Shown piece after piece: positions 1 to 9,601 of a stretch of 64,000 bases of DNA; the first letter of the stretch is position 1, and every line of letters begins with the position of its first letter. Made by a program: the position numbers and the translations under genes. Origin of the DNA: Synechococcus sp. Cruz-7E5 (GTDB lineage Bacteria; Cyanobacteriota; Cyanobacteriia; PCC-6307; Cyanobiaceae); NCBI RefSeq assembly GCF_024345995.1, contig NZ_JAGQCE010000005.1, positions 1-64,000 on the forward strand, read 5' to 3'. The notes under the pieces were generated by a model. The model did no database searches. It had not been told where the DNA came from and saw nothing but the letters and a program-made list of their open reading frames with translations.

Positions 1-143
1 CTGAGGACCCTGAATTCGAGACCTTCTACACGAAGAACATTCTTCTGAACGAAGGACTGCGTGCCTGGATGGCACCGGCCGACCAGCCGCATGAAAACTT
101 CGTATTCCCTGAAGAGGTCCTGCCCCGTGGAAACGCCCTTTAA
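1..143 (+). CDS. psbD: Photosystem II D2 protein, C-terminal end (partial)
   Basis: The window opens inside psbD. Reading from base 3 gives the last 46 residues, ending in PRGNAL before a TAA at 141-143. D2 pairs with D1 to form the photosystem II reaction centre in the thylakoid membrane and binds P680, pheophytin and plastoquinone. The visible piece, including the segment [16 protein letters not shown], matches the very conserved C-terminus of the family. The 5' part lies outside the window. Its last 17 bases overlap the start of psbC, the usual arrangement of this gene pair. Confidence 0.95.
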
Positions 144-1515
144 TTCGTCCATGGTGGCCGTCGGGGGCAAAGACCTCGACTCCACCGGTTACGCCTGGTG
201 GGCAGGTAACGCTCGCCTGATCAATCTCTCCGGTCGCCTGCTCGGCGCCCACGTGGCCCACGCGGGTCTGATGGTCTTTTGGGCCGGAGCGATGATGCTT
301 TTCGAAGTGAGTCACTTCAGCTTCGACAAGCCCATGTACGAGCAGGGCCTGATCCTGTTCCCACATGTGGCCACCCTCGGCTACGGCGTCGGCCCCGGCG
401 GCGAGGTCACCAGCCTCTATCCGTTCTTTGTGGTCGGTGTACTGCACCTGATCAGCTCCGCAGTACTTGGGCTCGGCGGCCTCTACCACGCCCTGCGCGG
501 TCCTGAAATCCTGGAGAACTATTCCTCGTTCTTCTCCCAGGACTGGCGCGACAAGAACCAGATGACCAACATCATCGGCTACCACCTCATCCTTCTGGGT
601 GTGGGCTGCCTGCTGCTGGTTTTCAAGGCCATGTTCTTCGGCGGCGTCTATGACACCTGGGCCCCCGGTGGCGGCGATGTGCGCATCATCACCAACCCCA
701 CCCTGAGCCCGGCTGTCATCTTCGGCTATCTCTTCAAAGCCCCCTTCGGTGGCGAGGGCTGGATCATCGGGGTCAACTCGATGGAAGACATCATCGGAGG
801 CCACATCTGGCTCGGCCTGATCTGCATCTTCGGTGGCATCTGGCACGTGATCACAAAGCCCTTCGGCTGGGTGCGTCGCGCCTTCATCTGGAACGGTGAG
901 GCCTATCTGAGCTACAGCCTCGGCGCTCTGAGCTTCATGAGCTTCATCGCCTCGGCCTACATCTGGTTCAACAACACCGCCTATCCCTCGGAGTTCTACG
1001 GCCCCACCAACGCCGAATCCTCCCAGGCGCAGAGCTTCACCTTCCTGGTGCGTGACCAACGCCTTGGCGCCAACATCGGTTCCGCCATGGGCCCCACCGG
1101 CCTTGGCAAGTACCTGATGCGCTCCCCCACCGGTGAAATCATCTTCGGCGGTGAAACCATGCGCTTCTGGGATTTCCGCGGTCCCTGGCTCGAGCCCCTG
1201 CGCGGCCCTAACGGCCTCAGCCTCGACAAGCTCCAGAACGACATTCAGCCCTGGCAAGTACGCCGCGCGGCTGAATACATGACCCACGCTCCCAATGCCT
1301 CCCTCAACTCCGTGGGCGGCATCATCACAGAGCCCAACTCGGTGAATTTCGTGAACGTGCGTCAGTGGCTCTCCGCCACTCAGTTCGTGCTGGCCTTCTT
1401 CTTCCTGGTCGGTCACCTCTGGCACGCCGGTCGAGCCCGCGCCGCTGCAGCCGGTTTCGAGAAAGGTATCGACCGTCAGGCCGAGCCCACCCTGGCCATG
1501 CCGGATCTCGACTGA
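127..1515 (+). CDS. psbC: Photosystem II CP43 chlorophyll-binding protein
   Basis: CP43 is a six-helix thylakoid inner antenna protein that passes excitation to the reaction centre and whose large lumenal loop contributes to the Mn4CaO5 cluster. I start it at the GTG at 127, giving 462 residues that begin (M)ETPFNSS, the family N-terminus. An AGAGG lies nine bases upstream inside psbD. An in-frame ATG at 61 would add 22 residues of psbD sequence read in another frame and is unlikely. The block [10 protein letters not shown] follows at about residues 25-34, and the C-terminus ends LAMPDLD. The GTG start and 17-base overlap with psbD imply translational coupling. Confidence 0.97.
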
Positions 1516-1551
1516 TTCTTTGCTGCCGCTTCACCACGGCATCACCCCTAA

Positions 1552-1579
1552 CCCTCCCGCGATCGCGGGAGGGTTTTTT
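1552..1579 (+). terminator. Rho-independent terminator of psbDC
   Basis: A perfect 22-base palindrome at 1552-1573 (CCCTCCCGC, then GATC, then GCGGGAGGG) is followed directly by six T residues. It lies 36 bases after the psbC stop codon. Its centre contains a HIP1 octamer, GCGATCGC. Confidence 0.93.
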
Positions 1580-1695
1580 ATGGGCAAAGACATGCCAGAC
1601 CAGCCTTGTCATCCCCACAGGCCGGACAGAAACAGTCGAGACATGCTTGGGCGAATGGATCGTTCCTACGTTTGAGCTACCGACGAGGTCATCCC

Positions 1696-2493
1696 TTGGA
1701 CATCCAGACATTCACCGGCCGCGCCCTTTCCCGTGCGGCCCTTCCCCTGGCTTTACTGCCCATGGTCGCCGGGGCGCTGCCTGTGGCCGCCCAGAGCAAC
1801 ACGGTCGACTTTCCTCGCCAAGGCGTGGTCTGCGACCTGCCCACAAAGAGGTGCTTCAACTCCGAAGGCGTTTCCGTGCCGCTCACCCGCGAGTTTTTCG
1901 GCAGCTACGCCGAGCGTGATCTGATTCCCACGCTGTCGGGCAACAGACGGCCCACCCAGTTCGCGTTGAGCGATGGGAAAGCCTGCGACGTGCGGCGGCA
2001 AACCTGCTGGGATGACGGCCAGGCTGGCAAGAACGTGAGCAAATCGCTGACCACACAGCTGTTCGGCAACAGGGGCGCCTGGAACAACAACGGATCCGGC
2101 AGCAGCGGCTGGGGAAACAACAACAACTGGCAGCAACCCGAGCAAGCCACCAGCTCCTGTGAACTTCGCCAGGGGAACCGTCGTCTTTTCGAGGGCAATT
2201 GCCTGCTGAATCGACGCGAGTCGTCCAACGGCGTTGCTTACAACGTCGAGCTCGCTGATGGCCAGCGATACAGCTTCTACAACCGTCAAGGCAGGCTCGT
2301 GCTCCAGGATTCATCTGGCTTGTGGCCAGTCCAGATCAGCAACCGCAACGGCGACGTTAACTTCCGCTGGGCCGACCGGCAACTGGTGACACGCGACCGC
2401 CGCTGGGCAAACCAGGGGCCGCAGGGGGGAAGCAGCGATTTCAACCCGACGGGCAACTTCCTCCAGGACCTGTTCAACACCATGTTCCGCTGA
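1696..2493 (+). CDS. Secreted YcgJ-like (Fels-1 type) protein, copy A
   Basis: A 265-residue exported protein of unknown function. I start it at the TTG at 1696, which has GAGG seven bases upstream and opens directly on a signal peptide (hydrophobic stretch about residues 13-32, cleavage near AAQ-S). The in-frame ATG at 1606 would put 30 charged residues before the signal. Residues 43-106 carry two paired-cysteine modules, GVVCDLPTKRC (C46, C53) and KACDVRRQTC (C97, C104), like the YcgJ/Fels-1 prophage protein family. An Asn/Gly/Ser/Trp-rich linker (about 128-148) leads to a second domain with C155 and C169. The next gene is a diverged tandem copy. Family membership is from motif recall; function is unknown. 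Confidence 0.72.
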   Translation: MDIQTFTGRALSRAALPLALLPMVAGALPVAAQSNTVDFPRQGVVCDLPTKRCFNSEGVSVPLTREFFGSYAERDLIPTLSGNRRPTQFALSDGKACDVRRQTCWDDGQAGKNVSKSLTTQLFGNRGAWNNNGSGSSGWGNNNNWQQPEQATSSCELRQGNRRLFEGNCLLNRRESSNGVAYNVELADGQRYSFYNRQGRLVLQDSSGLWPVQISNRNGDVNFRWADRQLVTRDRRWANQGPQGGSSDFNPTGNFLQDLFNTMFR

Positions 2494-2579
2494 CAGTCGC
2501 ACCTCAACAGCGGCTGCCCAGGGCTCTTGTGCTGCCAGCCAGCGGGCACGAAGTCAGCGATTTCCGCGTCGCTGAGTTA

Positions 2580-2601
2580 GGTGAAACTCACCCAGTTTTT
2601 T
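2580..2601 (+). terminator. Possible weak terminator after copy A
   Basis: GGTGA (2580-2584), a three-base loop, TCACC (2588-2592), then CAG and six T residues at 2596-2601. The five-pair stem is short, so termination is only a possibility. The remainder of the 247-base gap between the two tandem genes shows nothing else I can name. Confidence 0.4.
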
Positions 2602-2740
2602 GATCACCTGAACGCTCAGATGATGCGTCAGCACTGGGCGCTTGAACCTTGTCACCTCTGGGGCGACCCCAGACAGACTCTGGTTGCACCTTCAGCGCCC
2701 ATGGCCCATAGGTTGCGGGGCGACCGCTGATCGCTGACCC

Positions 2741-3625
2741 ATGACGACCAACCCCCTGATCCCATCCAGGCCTGCCCATGCCTCTCTGGCGCTGGCAGCC
2801 GGATGGCTGGCCCTGCTCACAACGGTGGTGCCCCAGCCCGGCTGGACTCAGAGCAACAGCCTCAAACTCACAGGCAACGGAATCGTCTGCGACCGCGGCA
2901 GCAGGATCTGCTACGACCGCCAGGGTCCCTCGCTGACGATGACGCGGCGTGAATTCGGGCAACGCTCCGAGCAGAACCTGCGTCGGCAGATCTCAGGCCG
3001 CCCAAACGCCTGGGATGTGCGTTTCAGCAGTGGAGAGGCCTGCGATCTGCGTCGCCAGATCTGCTGGGATGACGGCCGGAGCCGCACCAACATCAGCAAG
3101 CGCCTCAGCCGCCAGCTGTTCGGTGACAACGGCGACTGGGCGAGGGCCAACGGCAAGGGAAACAACGGCTGGAGCAACAACAGCTGGGAAAACAATGGCC
3201 GTGGCAAGAACGGTTGGGGAACCAACAATTGGGAGAACAACAATTGGGGAAGCAACAGCTGGGGTCAACCCACCGCTCTTAACTCCGGGTTCTGTGAACT
3301 CAACCAACGCGGCAGACGGATCTTCTCGGGCAACTGCGACCTGCAACAACGTTCCACCGCAAATGGCACGGCCTATCTCGTCAACCTCGGCAATGGACGC
3401 GAGTACAGCTTCTACGACCGGCGGGGCCAGCTAATAATGGCCAATCGCAACGGAACCTGGCCCGTGGCTTACCGCCGCAGGGGGACCGGGGGCGAATTTC
3501 GCTGGTCGGACATGGAACTCTCGGCCCGCCGCGGCGGAGCTGGATCCTGGTCTGACGGAGGCACCCCGCTGGTCAACCCCTCCGGGCAGGTGCTGTTCGA
3601 CCTGATCAACAATCTGTTCCGCTGA
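2741..3625 (+). CDS. Secreted YcgJ-like (Fels-1 type) protein, copy B
   Basis: A 294-residue paralogue of the gene just upstream. It has an N-terminal hydrophobic signal (about residues 14-36), the paired-cysteine modules GIVCDRGSRIC (C50, C57) and EACDLRRQICWDD, a linker, and a C-terminal domain whose FCELNQRGRRIFSGNC and REYSFYDRRGQL match CELRQGNRRLFEGNC and QRYSFYNRQGRL in copy A. The linker (about residues 130-176) is much longer than in copy A and is a low-complexity Asn/Gly/Trp/Ser run built from NNGW, NNSW and NNW units. Both copies end in a similar L-F-N-x-(M/L)-F-R. The pair looks like a tandem duplication with linker expansion. Function unknown; probably periplasmic or extracellular. 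Confidence 0.72.
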   Translation: MTTNPLIPSRPAHASLALAAGWLALLTTVVPQPGWTQSNSLKLTGNGIVCDRGSRICYDRQGPSLTMTRREFGQRSEQNLRRQISGRPNAWDVRFSSGEACDLRRQICWDDGRSRTNISKRLSRQLFGDNGDWARANGKGNNGWSNNSWENNGRGKNGWGTNNWENNNWGSNSWGQPTALNSGFCELNQRGRRIFSGNCDLQQRSTANGTAYLVNLGNGREYSFYDRRGQLIMANRNGTWPVAYRRRGTGGEFRWSDMELSARRGGAGSWSDGGTPLVNPSGQVLFDLINNLFR

Positions 3626-3673
3626 TCCCTGCGGAACCGGGCACAGCGGTGAATGCAGCAAGTTCCGATAACG

Positions 3674-5422
3674 TCACGACAGCACTGACGACAGCTGTGA
3701 CGACGCCAGAGCCACGCCCTCGCGCTCCAGGCGTCGAACCAGGCGACCCAGCAATTCCCGCTCCACCGCCCACTGCTGACCGGCTTTAGTGAGCACCAGG
3801 ATGCTCAGCTCCACAGCCAACGGCGTGACCCGGCGCACGCCACGCACGATGGGATCTTTGAGCAAAAGGTCCTTCCAGACTGGATCGGCGGCAAAGCCCT
3901 CACATTCCTGCCGCACGAGAGCCACCACCTCATCCAGGCGCGGGCAGGCCGGATCGAGGGGCAGGGTGAGTTCAACGCCGGAACGCAGCTTGGTGTGATT
4001 CACCAGCAACTCGAGGCGGCTGTTGCGCAACACCACCACCCGCTGATCGACGGTGCGCAGCACCGTCGCCAGCACTCCCACATCCTCCACATCACCGCCG
4101 AGGCCGTCGATCTCCACGTAATCGCCCACGGCGTAGTGGTCTTCGAACAGCACCACCAGTCCGGCCACGAAGTCGCGCAACAGGCCCTGGAACACCAGCG
4201 CCAGAGCACCGAGCACGGCACCTCCGGCAAGCCAGGTGGCCACGGGTGTTGCCTCCAGCCCGGGCAACCCTGAAACCACCCATACCACCAGAACGATTAG
4301 TCCCGAAAGGTTGATCAGGCGCCGGCCGACCTGGAGCAGATTCCGATAGCGCTGCTCGCGGCGCGCCCGTTGCTCCAGTGGCGCCGACCGGTTGCTCAGC
4401 CACTGCCACAGCAGCACATGCAGCAGCTGACGCAGCACCCATACCACCGCTGCCACCAGGATGGCTTTGATCAGCATCGTCAGCGGCTGCAGCAGCACCG
4501 CCACGGCCAGCGGCAGCCGGCCCGGCACCGCTGCCAGCCCAAGGCCCACCATCAGCACCACCTGCACGAGTGTCAGGGTCACCAGGACGTGGCTGGTGGT
4601 CTGAAGGCGGCTGGCCCTGCTGGCCTGCAGATCCTTCGAGGCTCGGGCCAGCAGCTGGTGACGGTGGAGGGCTCGCCGGCTGCGACTCCACAGCCAGAGG
4701 GATCGGGCTGTGGAGGCGGCCAGGATCAGCTGGACCACCAGCGTGATTCCCAGCCTCAGCTCCAGCTGTTCCGGCTGCATGATCCGCCGGGCATGGCGCA
4801 CTCTCCGTTCAAGCACCTCGCGCCAGTCGGCCGCGAGCTGGGTTGTCGAGAGGCCGTGGAGCTGGGCATCGGCCGCGGTGACCGTCAGCAGGGGAATCGC
4901 CACCGACCGCCCCGGCAGCCTTGCCTGCAGCATCACCGCCCCGTCCTGCAACGGCTGCGCCTCCACCCGCAGGTCCTGGCTACGACCAAGCAGGCCCCAG
5001 CGATCGCCGCTGCAGAGGAGTTGTCGACGGGGGCCACCCAGCACCAACCCCTCCAGCAGCTCCTCCGACAGGCGCTCCGAAGCAGTGCAGAGACTGCGCG
5101 GTTCGTAGAGGAGGCGCAGATTGCCCTCGATCAGCTCGGCCCGGCGGCGAGCCACCACCACAGTGCCTTCACCGTGGAGCTGGGGAGAAGCCACCACGAT
5201 GGCGGGAATGCCGAGAATCCGCACCGGAGCCACCTCGTAGCTGCCGGCTGCCATGGCCCGATCGGCCTGACTCGCTTTCGACTCCGGCGTCGGGGCGTTC
5301 GCAGCGCAGAGGGGACTCTGCAACAGGAGCACCAGCAGCGCCACAAGCACACCCCAGAGCCAACCCGTCATCAACAGAGGACCACCGCCTCTCCAGCAGC
5401 TGAACCATCGTGCGGGGCGCAT
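3674..5422 (-). CDS. Mechanosensitive ion channel family protein (MscS type), large
   Basis: A 582-residue membrane protein. Residues about 18-42 form a signal or first transmembrane segment, residues about 50-220 are a soluble, probably periplasmic, region, and several transmembrane segments start near residue 225. The MscS core lies at about 405-450: a Gly/Ala-rich pore helix (WLAGGAVLGALALVFQGLLR), then DFVAGLVVLFED and YAVGDYVEIDGLGG, the family's pore-to-beta-domain transition. MscS-type channels open on membrane tension and release solutes during hypo-osmotic shock; the long N-terminal part suggests a channel with an extra sensory region. The gene lies 9 bases downstream of maf on the same strand and is probably cotranscribed with it. 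Confidence 0.85.
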   Translation of the reverse strand: MRPARWFSCWRGGGPLLMTGWLWGVLVALLVLLLQSPLCAANAPTPESKASQADRAMAAGSYEVAPVRILGIPAIVVASPQLHGEGTVVVARRRAELIEGNLRLLYEPRSLCTASERLSEELLEGLVLGGPRRQLLCSGDRWGLLGRSQDLRVEAQPLQDGAVMLQARLPGRSVAIPLLTVTAADAQLHGLSTTQLAADWREVLERRVRHARRIMQPEQLELRLGITLVVQLILAASTARSLWLWSRSRRALHRHQLLARASKDLQASRASRLQTTSHVLVTLTLVQVVLMVGLGLAAVPGRLPLAVAVLLQPLTMLIKAILVAAVVWVLRQLLHVLLWQWLSNRSAPLEQRARREQRYRNLLQVGRRLINLSGLIVLVVWVVSGLPGLEATPVATWLAGGAVLGALALVFQGLLRDFVAGLVVLFEDHYAVGDYVEIDGLGGDVEDVGVLATVLRTVDQRVVVLRNSRLELLVNHTKLRSGVELTLPLDPACPRLDEVVALVRQECEGFAADPVWKDLLLKDPIVRGVRRVTPLAVELSILVLTKAGQQWAVERELLGRLVRRLEREGVALASSQLSSVLS

Positions 5423-5431
5423 CGGGCGGCC

Positions 5432-6034
5432 TCAGCGGAGGAAAGATTGCAGCCAACGCCGCAGCAACGGCAGGCTCAGGCCGATCACGTTCGAGAAGCA
5501 GCCGTCGATCCGCTCCACCAGCGTTCCGCCGCGCCCCTCGAGGGCAAACCCACCGGCGCACTGCAGGGGCTCACCCGTGGCCACATAGGCCTCGATCTCG
5601 GCGTCGCTGAGGCTGGCGAAGCGAACCCGCGTGGTCACCGTGGCGAGGCGTTCATGTTCCATCCAAGCGGCGGCCGCCGGCCCGGCCTGGAAACAGTGGC
5701 CGGTATGCAGTTCTCCCCAGCTGCCAGCCATCCGCCGCCAGCGGTGGATGGCCTCCGGGGCATCCACCGGCTTGCCGAACACCTCCTCCCCGAAGACCAG
5801 CACAGAATCGCAACCGAGCACGCCTGTGATATCTCGGTCGCCGGTCCGATCACGGAGCTGATCGCTCACCGCTGCCGCCTTGGCCCGCGCCAGCAGCTGG
5901 ACGAGCTGGGTCGGGTCGGTGTGGCTGATCTCCTTCTCATCCACCCCACTGGCCTGCACCCGATGGGGGATGCCGGCCTGCTCGAGCAGGCGGCGACGGG
6001 CCGGGGAAGCGGAAGCGAGCAGCAGCGGAAGCAT
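5432..6034 (-). CDS. maf: Maf-type nucleotide pyrophosphatase
   Basis: Maf proteins hydrolyse non-canonical or modified nucleoside triphosphates to monophosphates. I use the ATG at 6034, which yields 200 residues opening [14 protein letters not shown], the family's substrate-binding SxSxxR start; the in-frame ATG at 6106 would add 24 unlike residues. Also visible are VDEKE (31-35), GCDSVLVF with the likely catalytic Asp76, GKPVDAPEA, and the HTGHCF block near residue 110. It is followed 9 bases later by the MscS-type channel gene and lies divergent to the small gene at 6090. Confidence 0.93.
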   Translation of the reverse strand: MLPLLLASASPARRRLLEQAGIPHRVQASGVDEKEISHTDPTQLVQLLARAKAAAVSDQLRDRTGDRDITGVLGCDSVLVFGEEVFGKPVDAPEAIHRWRRMAGSWGELHTGHCFQAGPAAAAWMEHERLATVTTRVRFASLSDAEIEAYVATGEPLQCAGGFALEGRGGTLVERIDGCFSNVIGLSLPLLRRWLQSFLR

Positions 6035-6089
6035 CGGCGGGAGAGAGATCCACCCCCATCCTCCGGTGGCATGCGGGAGAATCGCCGGC

Positions 6090-6461
6090 ATGGATGCGAG
6101 CATCAACGACCACCGCTCCCTGGAGCGGGCGGCCAGTGCCCTGTGCTGCCTGCCGTTCCGGCGGGCCTTTTACGAACTGCTCAGCGGCGAGGCGATCAGC
6201 AGCGAGGAGCTCCACCGACGGGACGACCAGGCGCAGCTCAGCTTCGCCCCCCTGACGAGTGACCGGGCCGAAGACCATTTCATCTGGCTGATCCGGGTTG
6301 GGGTGCTGCGTCGGGAGGTGGATGGCCAGGGGCTGACGGAGCGGGTGCGGCTGACACCAATGGGCCGGGAACTGCTCAGCCGCTGGAGCGGGGAGATTCC
6401 CAGGGCCGCTCCACTGGAGCGGATCCGCCATGGCCTGCGCCGTCGCTGGCCGCGCCTGTGA
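6090..6461 (+). CDS. Conserved cyanobacterial protein upstream of cobQ (Npun_F0494-like)
   Basis: A 123-residue soluble protein. The ATG at 6090 was chosen because the sequence becomes protein-like there ([10 protein letters not shown]); earlier in-frame codons read maf backwards. The central segment [18 protein letters not shown], followed by [10 protein letters not shown], looks like a small winged-helix-type fold and resembles, from memory, the uncharacterised cyanobacterial family sometimes labelled Npun_F0494. Its stop overlaps the GTG of cobQ by four bases (GTGA), so the two are translationally coupled. No enzymatic motif is visible; a DNA-binding or cobalamin-related role would be inference only. 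Confidence 0.7.
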   Translation: MDASINDHRSLERAASALCCLPFRRAFYELLSGEAISSEELHRRDDQAQLSFAPLTSDRAEDHFIWLIRVGVLRREVDGQGLTERVRLTPMGRELLSRWSGEIPRAAPLERIRHGLRRRWPRL

Positions 6462-8014
6462 GCCCAGACCGGCTTGAACACCCGGCACTGATGGTGCTCG
6501 GAACCAGCAGTGGCGCGGGCAAATCGCTGATGGCAGCAGCCCTCTGCCGGGTGCTGCTGCGACGGGGCGAGACGCCCCTGCCCTTCAAGGGCCAGAACAT
6601 GAGCCTCAATGCATGGGTGGATGCCGCTGGCGGCGAGATGGCCTACAGCCAGGCCCTGCAGGCCTGGGCGGCGGGCCTGGAGCCGGCGGTGGCGATGAAT
6701 CCCGTGCTGCTCAAGCCCCAGGGCGACAGCACGAGCGAGGTGATCCACCTGGGGCGCTCCGTGGGAGTGTGCCGCGCCGAGCACTACTACCGCGACTGGT
6801 TCCGCCCGGGCTGGGCCGCGATCCGTCAGGGTCTGGGCGATCTGCAGGCCCGCCATCCCAACGGTCGTCTGGTGCTGGAAGGGGCCGGCAGCCCCGTGGA
6901 GGTGAATCTGCAGGCCCGGGATCTCACCAACCTGCGCCTGGCCCAGTTCCTGCGGGCTCGCTGCCTGCTGGTCGCCGACATCGAGCGTGGGGGAGTCTTC
7001 GCGCAGATCGTGGGCACCCTGGCCCTGCTGCGCCCGGTGGAGCGGCCCCTGATCCGGGGCATCCTGATCAACCGCTTCCGCGGCCGACGGGAGCTGTTCG
7101 ATGAGGGCCGCACCTGGCTGGAGCGCCACACCGGCCTGCCTGTGCTGGGGGTGATGCCCTGGCTCGATGAACTCTTCCCTCCCGAGGATTCGCTTGACCT
7201 GCTGGAGCGCAAGGCACGCAAACCCGATGCCGAGCTGGAGATCGCCGTGCTGCGCCTGCCCTCGATCAGCAATTTCTCCGATCTCGATCCGCTCGAAGCG
7301 GAACCCAGCGTGCGGCTGCGCTGGGTTCGCCCCGGCGAGGCGCTCGGCAGCCCCGATGCCGTGGTGATCCCCGGCAGCAAGCAGACCTTGCGCGACCTGG
7401 AGGCCCTCAACGCCAGTGGCCTGGCCACCGACCTGCGTCGCCATCTGGCCAGCGGCGGCCATCTCTTCGGTCTCTGCGGCGGCCTGCAGATGCTGGGCCG
7501 GCGTCTGTTGGACCCCCACGGGCTCGAAGGCGATGGCGGCAGCGACTGCGACAGCAGCGACGGCGGTGGCAGCGGTGGCAGCGGCGATCACACCGGGCTG
7601 GCTCTGCTGCCCCTGGTCACCCGCTACGGCCACGACAAATCAACCCGGCAGGTCTATGCCCCGGCCCTCTGGCCGCCGGGCAGCAGCCTGGCTCTGGAGG
7701 GGTTCGAGTTGCACCGGGGTCAGAGCGAGTGCCAGGAGCCTGACCAGTGCCGGCCCATCGCCGAGCGCGAAGGCCTTGGCTGGTGGCGGGCTGAGGAGAA
7801 CGGTGCCGTGGTGGCTGGCACCTACCTGCACGGGGTGTTCGACTCGGGCCCCTGGCGGCGGCGCTGGCTGAACCAGCTGCGCCGCCGCCGCGGCCTGCCA
7901 CCCCTGGGGGAGCAGCCACCCAACCACGGTCAGCAGCGGGAGGCACTGCTCGATCGCCTCGCCGAGGCCTTCGAGACCCACGTGAACCTGGCCCCCCTGC
8001 TGAAGCCGGAATGA
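6458..8014 (+). CDS. cobQ: Cobyric acid synthase
   Basis: CobQ amidates the b, d, e and g carboxyl groups of adenosylcobyrinic a,c-diamide in cobalamin synthesis, using glutamine and ATP. The 518-residue protein has a P-loop-like GTSSGAGKS at 15-23, the family block [24 protein letters not shown] and SEVIHLG, and a class I glutaminase domain with the nucleophile Cys340 in [11 protein letters not shown]. The late HGVFD carries the active-site His region. A low-complexity Gly/Ser/Asp insertion at about 359-378 follows the glutaminase nucleophile. Start is GTG at 6458, overlapping the upstream stop; the stop overlaps the ferredoxin gene (ATGA at 8011). Confidence 0.95.
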   Translation: MSPDRLEHPALMVLGTSSGAGKSLMAAALCRVLLRRGETPLPFKGQNMSLNAWVDAAGGEMAYSQALQAWAAGLEPAVAMNPVLLKPQGDSTSEVIHLGRSVGVCRAEHYYRDWFRPGWAAIRQGLGDLQARHPNGRLVLEGAGSPVEVNLQARDLTNLRLAQFLRARCLLVADIERGGVFAQIVGTLALLRPVERPLIRGILINRFRGRRELFDEGRTWLERHTGLPVLGVMPWLDELFPPEDSLDLLERKARKPDAELEIAVLRLPSISNFSDLDPLEAEPSVRLRWVRPGEALGSPDAVVIPGSKQTLRDLEALNASGLATDLRRHLASGGHLFGLCGGLQMLGRRLLDPHGLEGDGGSDCDSSDGGGSGGSGDHTGLALLPLVTRYGHDKSTRQVYAPALWPPGSSLALEGFELHRGQSECQEPDQCRPIAEREGLGWWRAEENGAVVAGTYLHGVFDSGPWRRRWLNQLRRRRGLPPLGEQPPNHGQQREALLDRLAEAFETHVNLAPLLKPE

Positions 8015-8262
8015 CGTCCGCTGCTCCACCAGTTCATGTGCACTGGCCCGATGGAGGCAGCACCTTGGTGCCCCCAGGAACCGACTGGCTTCAGGCAGCC
8101 GCCGAGGCGGGGCTGCGGATTCCCACCGGCTGCCTGGGTGGCAGTTGCGGCGCCTGCGAAATCGAGGTGAACGGCAGGGTGGTTCGCGCCTGCATCGCAA
8201 CGGTGCCCTCCAGCCGCAGCGGTGAGCTGACGGTGGAGCTGGCCACCGATCCTTACTGGTGA
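8011..8262 (+). CDS. 2Fe-2S ferredoxin-like protein
   Basis: An 83-residue soluble protein with the plant-type cluster motif C41-x4-C46-x2-C49 in [10 protein letters not shown] and a fourth cysteine at 61 (VVRACI). The spacing between the third and fourth cysteines (11 residues) is shorter than in photosynthetic PetF and resembles the small ferredoxin domains of reductases. It probably carries single electrons, but the partner is unknown; its ATG overlaps the cobQ stop, which hints at a redox step linked to corrin synthesis or merely shared transcription. Its 3' end overlaps convergently with mnmA by 10 bases. Confidence 0.88.
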   Translation: MTSAAPPVHVHWPDGGSTLVPPGTDWLQAAAEAGLRIPTGCLGGSCGACEIEVNGRVVRACIATVPSSRSGELTVELATDPYW

Positions 8263-9548
8263 ACCGGATCGCTCGGGTGTCCCTGGATCAGACCGCCACC
8301 AAGCACCACCTCGCCGGCATAGAACACCGCTGCCTGGCCTGGGGTGATTGAGAACTGCTCCTCGAGGAAGACCAGCCGAGCTCGGTAGGGACGGCCCGCA
8401 GCCCCATCGGCGGCCGTGGGCTCAAGGGGGATGAGCTGGGCAGCCACCGGTGCGCTGCGATAGCGCACCTGCACCTCCAGCTCGATGGGTGCCTCGGGCG
8501 GGGGGATCGAGATCCAGTTGATCGCGCCCACGACACAGCTGCTGCGGGCTGCCTCGGAGCGGGGGGCCACCACCACCCTGTTCATCGCCCCATCGAGGCG
8601 CACCACATGCAGAGGCTCGCTCCAGGCCACCCCGAGTCCCTTGCGCTGGCCGATCGTGAAGTGCTCGATGCCGTCGTGGTCACCTACCACCGTGCCGTCG
8701 ACCAGAACGATCTGACCCTGGCGGGGCGGCAGGTAGGCATCGAGAAAGGCCTTCATCGAGCCGTGGTGGTCGGCCAGGCAGAGATCCTGACTTTCGGGCT
8801 TGCGGGCGGTGCGCAGCCCGAGGGCCTCAGCCTCGAGGCGGGTGTCGGCCTTGGTGAGTTCACCGAGGGGAAACACCAGCCTGGAGAGCACCTCCTGGGG
8901 GAGGTCGTAGAGGAAATAGCTCTGGTCCTTGTGGCCATCAAGACCCCGCAGCAACTGGTGGCGGCCGGCCGGCGCGCCGGGGTCAGCCAGACGGACCCGG
9001 GCGTAGTGACCGGTGGCGAGGCGGCCGATGCCAAGTTCAGCCTCGGCCCACTCCAGCATCGGCGAGAACTTCACCTCACGATTGCAGCGGGAGCAGGGCA
9101 GCGGGGTGACCCCGCCCCCATAGCCCTCCACCAGAAAGTCGACGATCTGCTGCTGAAAGCGCTCGCGGCTGTCGACCACATGGTGCGGGACCCCGAGCTG
9201 CTCACAGAGGCCGGCGGCGTCCACCAAGCCCTCAGCGCAGCAGGCCCCCTTGCCGCTCATCAGCCAGAGGGTGAGGCCCTCCACCTGCCAACCGGCCGCC
9301 ACCAGCAGCGCGGCGGTCAGGGAGCTGTCCACCCCCCCGGAGAGCCCCACAGCCAGCCGATGCTCTCCGGGCCAGGCGCGCAAGCGCTCGAGTGCCTCTG
9401 CACCGGCGGCGGTGACGGCTCCGCTGGCAGCAGAGAGAGAGGAATGGGCGCAACCGGCGGAACCTGGGCCGGCAGCAGGGGCGGTGGTGGTCAAAACCGG
9501 AACCCTCCGGAGCGGGGGAGGAACACGACAGGACGAAGTTCCCATCAT
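8253..9548 (-). CDS. mnmA: tRNA-specific 2-thiouridylase MnmA
   Basis: MnmA adds sulfur to C2 of the wobble uridine of Lys, Glu and Gln tRNAs, using ATP and a relayed persulfide. The PP-loop SGGVDSS is at residues 70-76, the first catalytic Cys is in [13 protein letters not shown], and the second is in ESQDLC. The C-terminal beta domain ends near [11 protein letters not shown]. The N-terminus is about 60 residues longer than the E. coli enzyme and is Ala/Pro/Ser-rich, so the true start may be internal, for instance the TTG at 9494. It is divergent from the NAD(P)HX repair gene. Confidence 0.93.
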   Translation of the reverse strand: MMGTSSCRVPPPLRRVPVLTTTAPAAGPGSAGCAHSSLSAASGAVTAAGAEALERLRAWPGEHRLAVGLSGGVDSSLTAALLVAAGWQVEGLTLWLMSGKGACCAEGLVDAAGLCEQLGVPHHVVDSRERFQQQIVDFLVEGYGGGVTPLPCSRCNREVKFSPMLEWAEAELGIGRLATGHYARVRLADPGAPAGRHQLLRGLDGHKDQSYFLYDLPQEVLSRLVFPLGELTKADTRLEAEALGLRTARKPESQDLCLADHHGSMKAFLDAYLPPRQGQIVLVDGTVVGDHDGIEHFTIGQRKGLGVAWSEPLHVVRLDGAMNRVVVAPRSEAARSSCVVGAINWISIPPPEAPIELEVQVRYRSAPVAAQLIPLEPTAADGAAGRPYRARLVFLEEQFSITPGQAAVFYAGEVVLGGGLIQGHPSDPVHQ

Positions 9549-9601
9549 GGGGCCAGGGACCCGGCGGCGGGCGCCCCGCCATCTCCTCGCCCTGGAGCCC
9601 C

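Noticed and set aside
4370-6262. A 630-codon plus-strand frame opposite the MscS channel and maf genes.
   Set aside because: His/Gln/Arg-rich product with no motifs; it is the GC-driven antisense of two clearly recognised genes.
6170-7633. A 487-codon minus-strand frame opposite cobQ.
   Set aside because: Antisense of cobQ with Ala/Gln/His bias and no recognisable domain.
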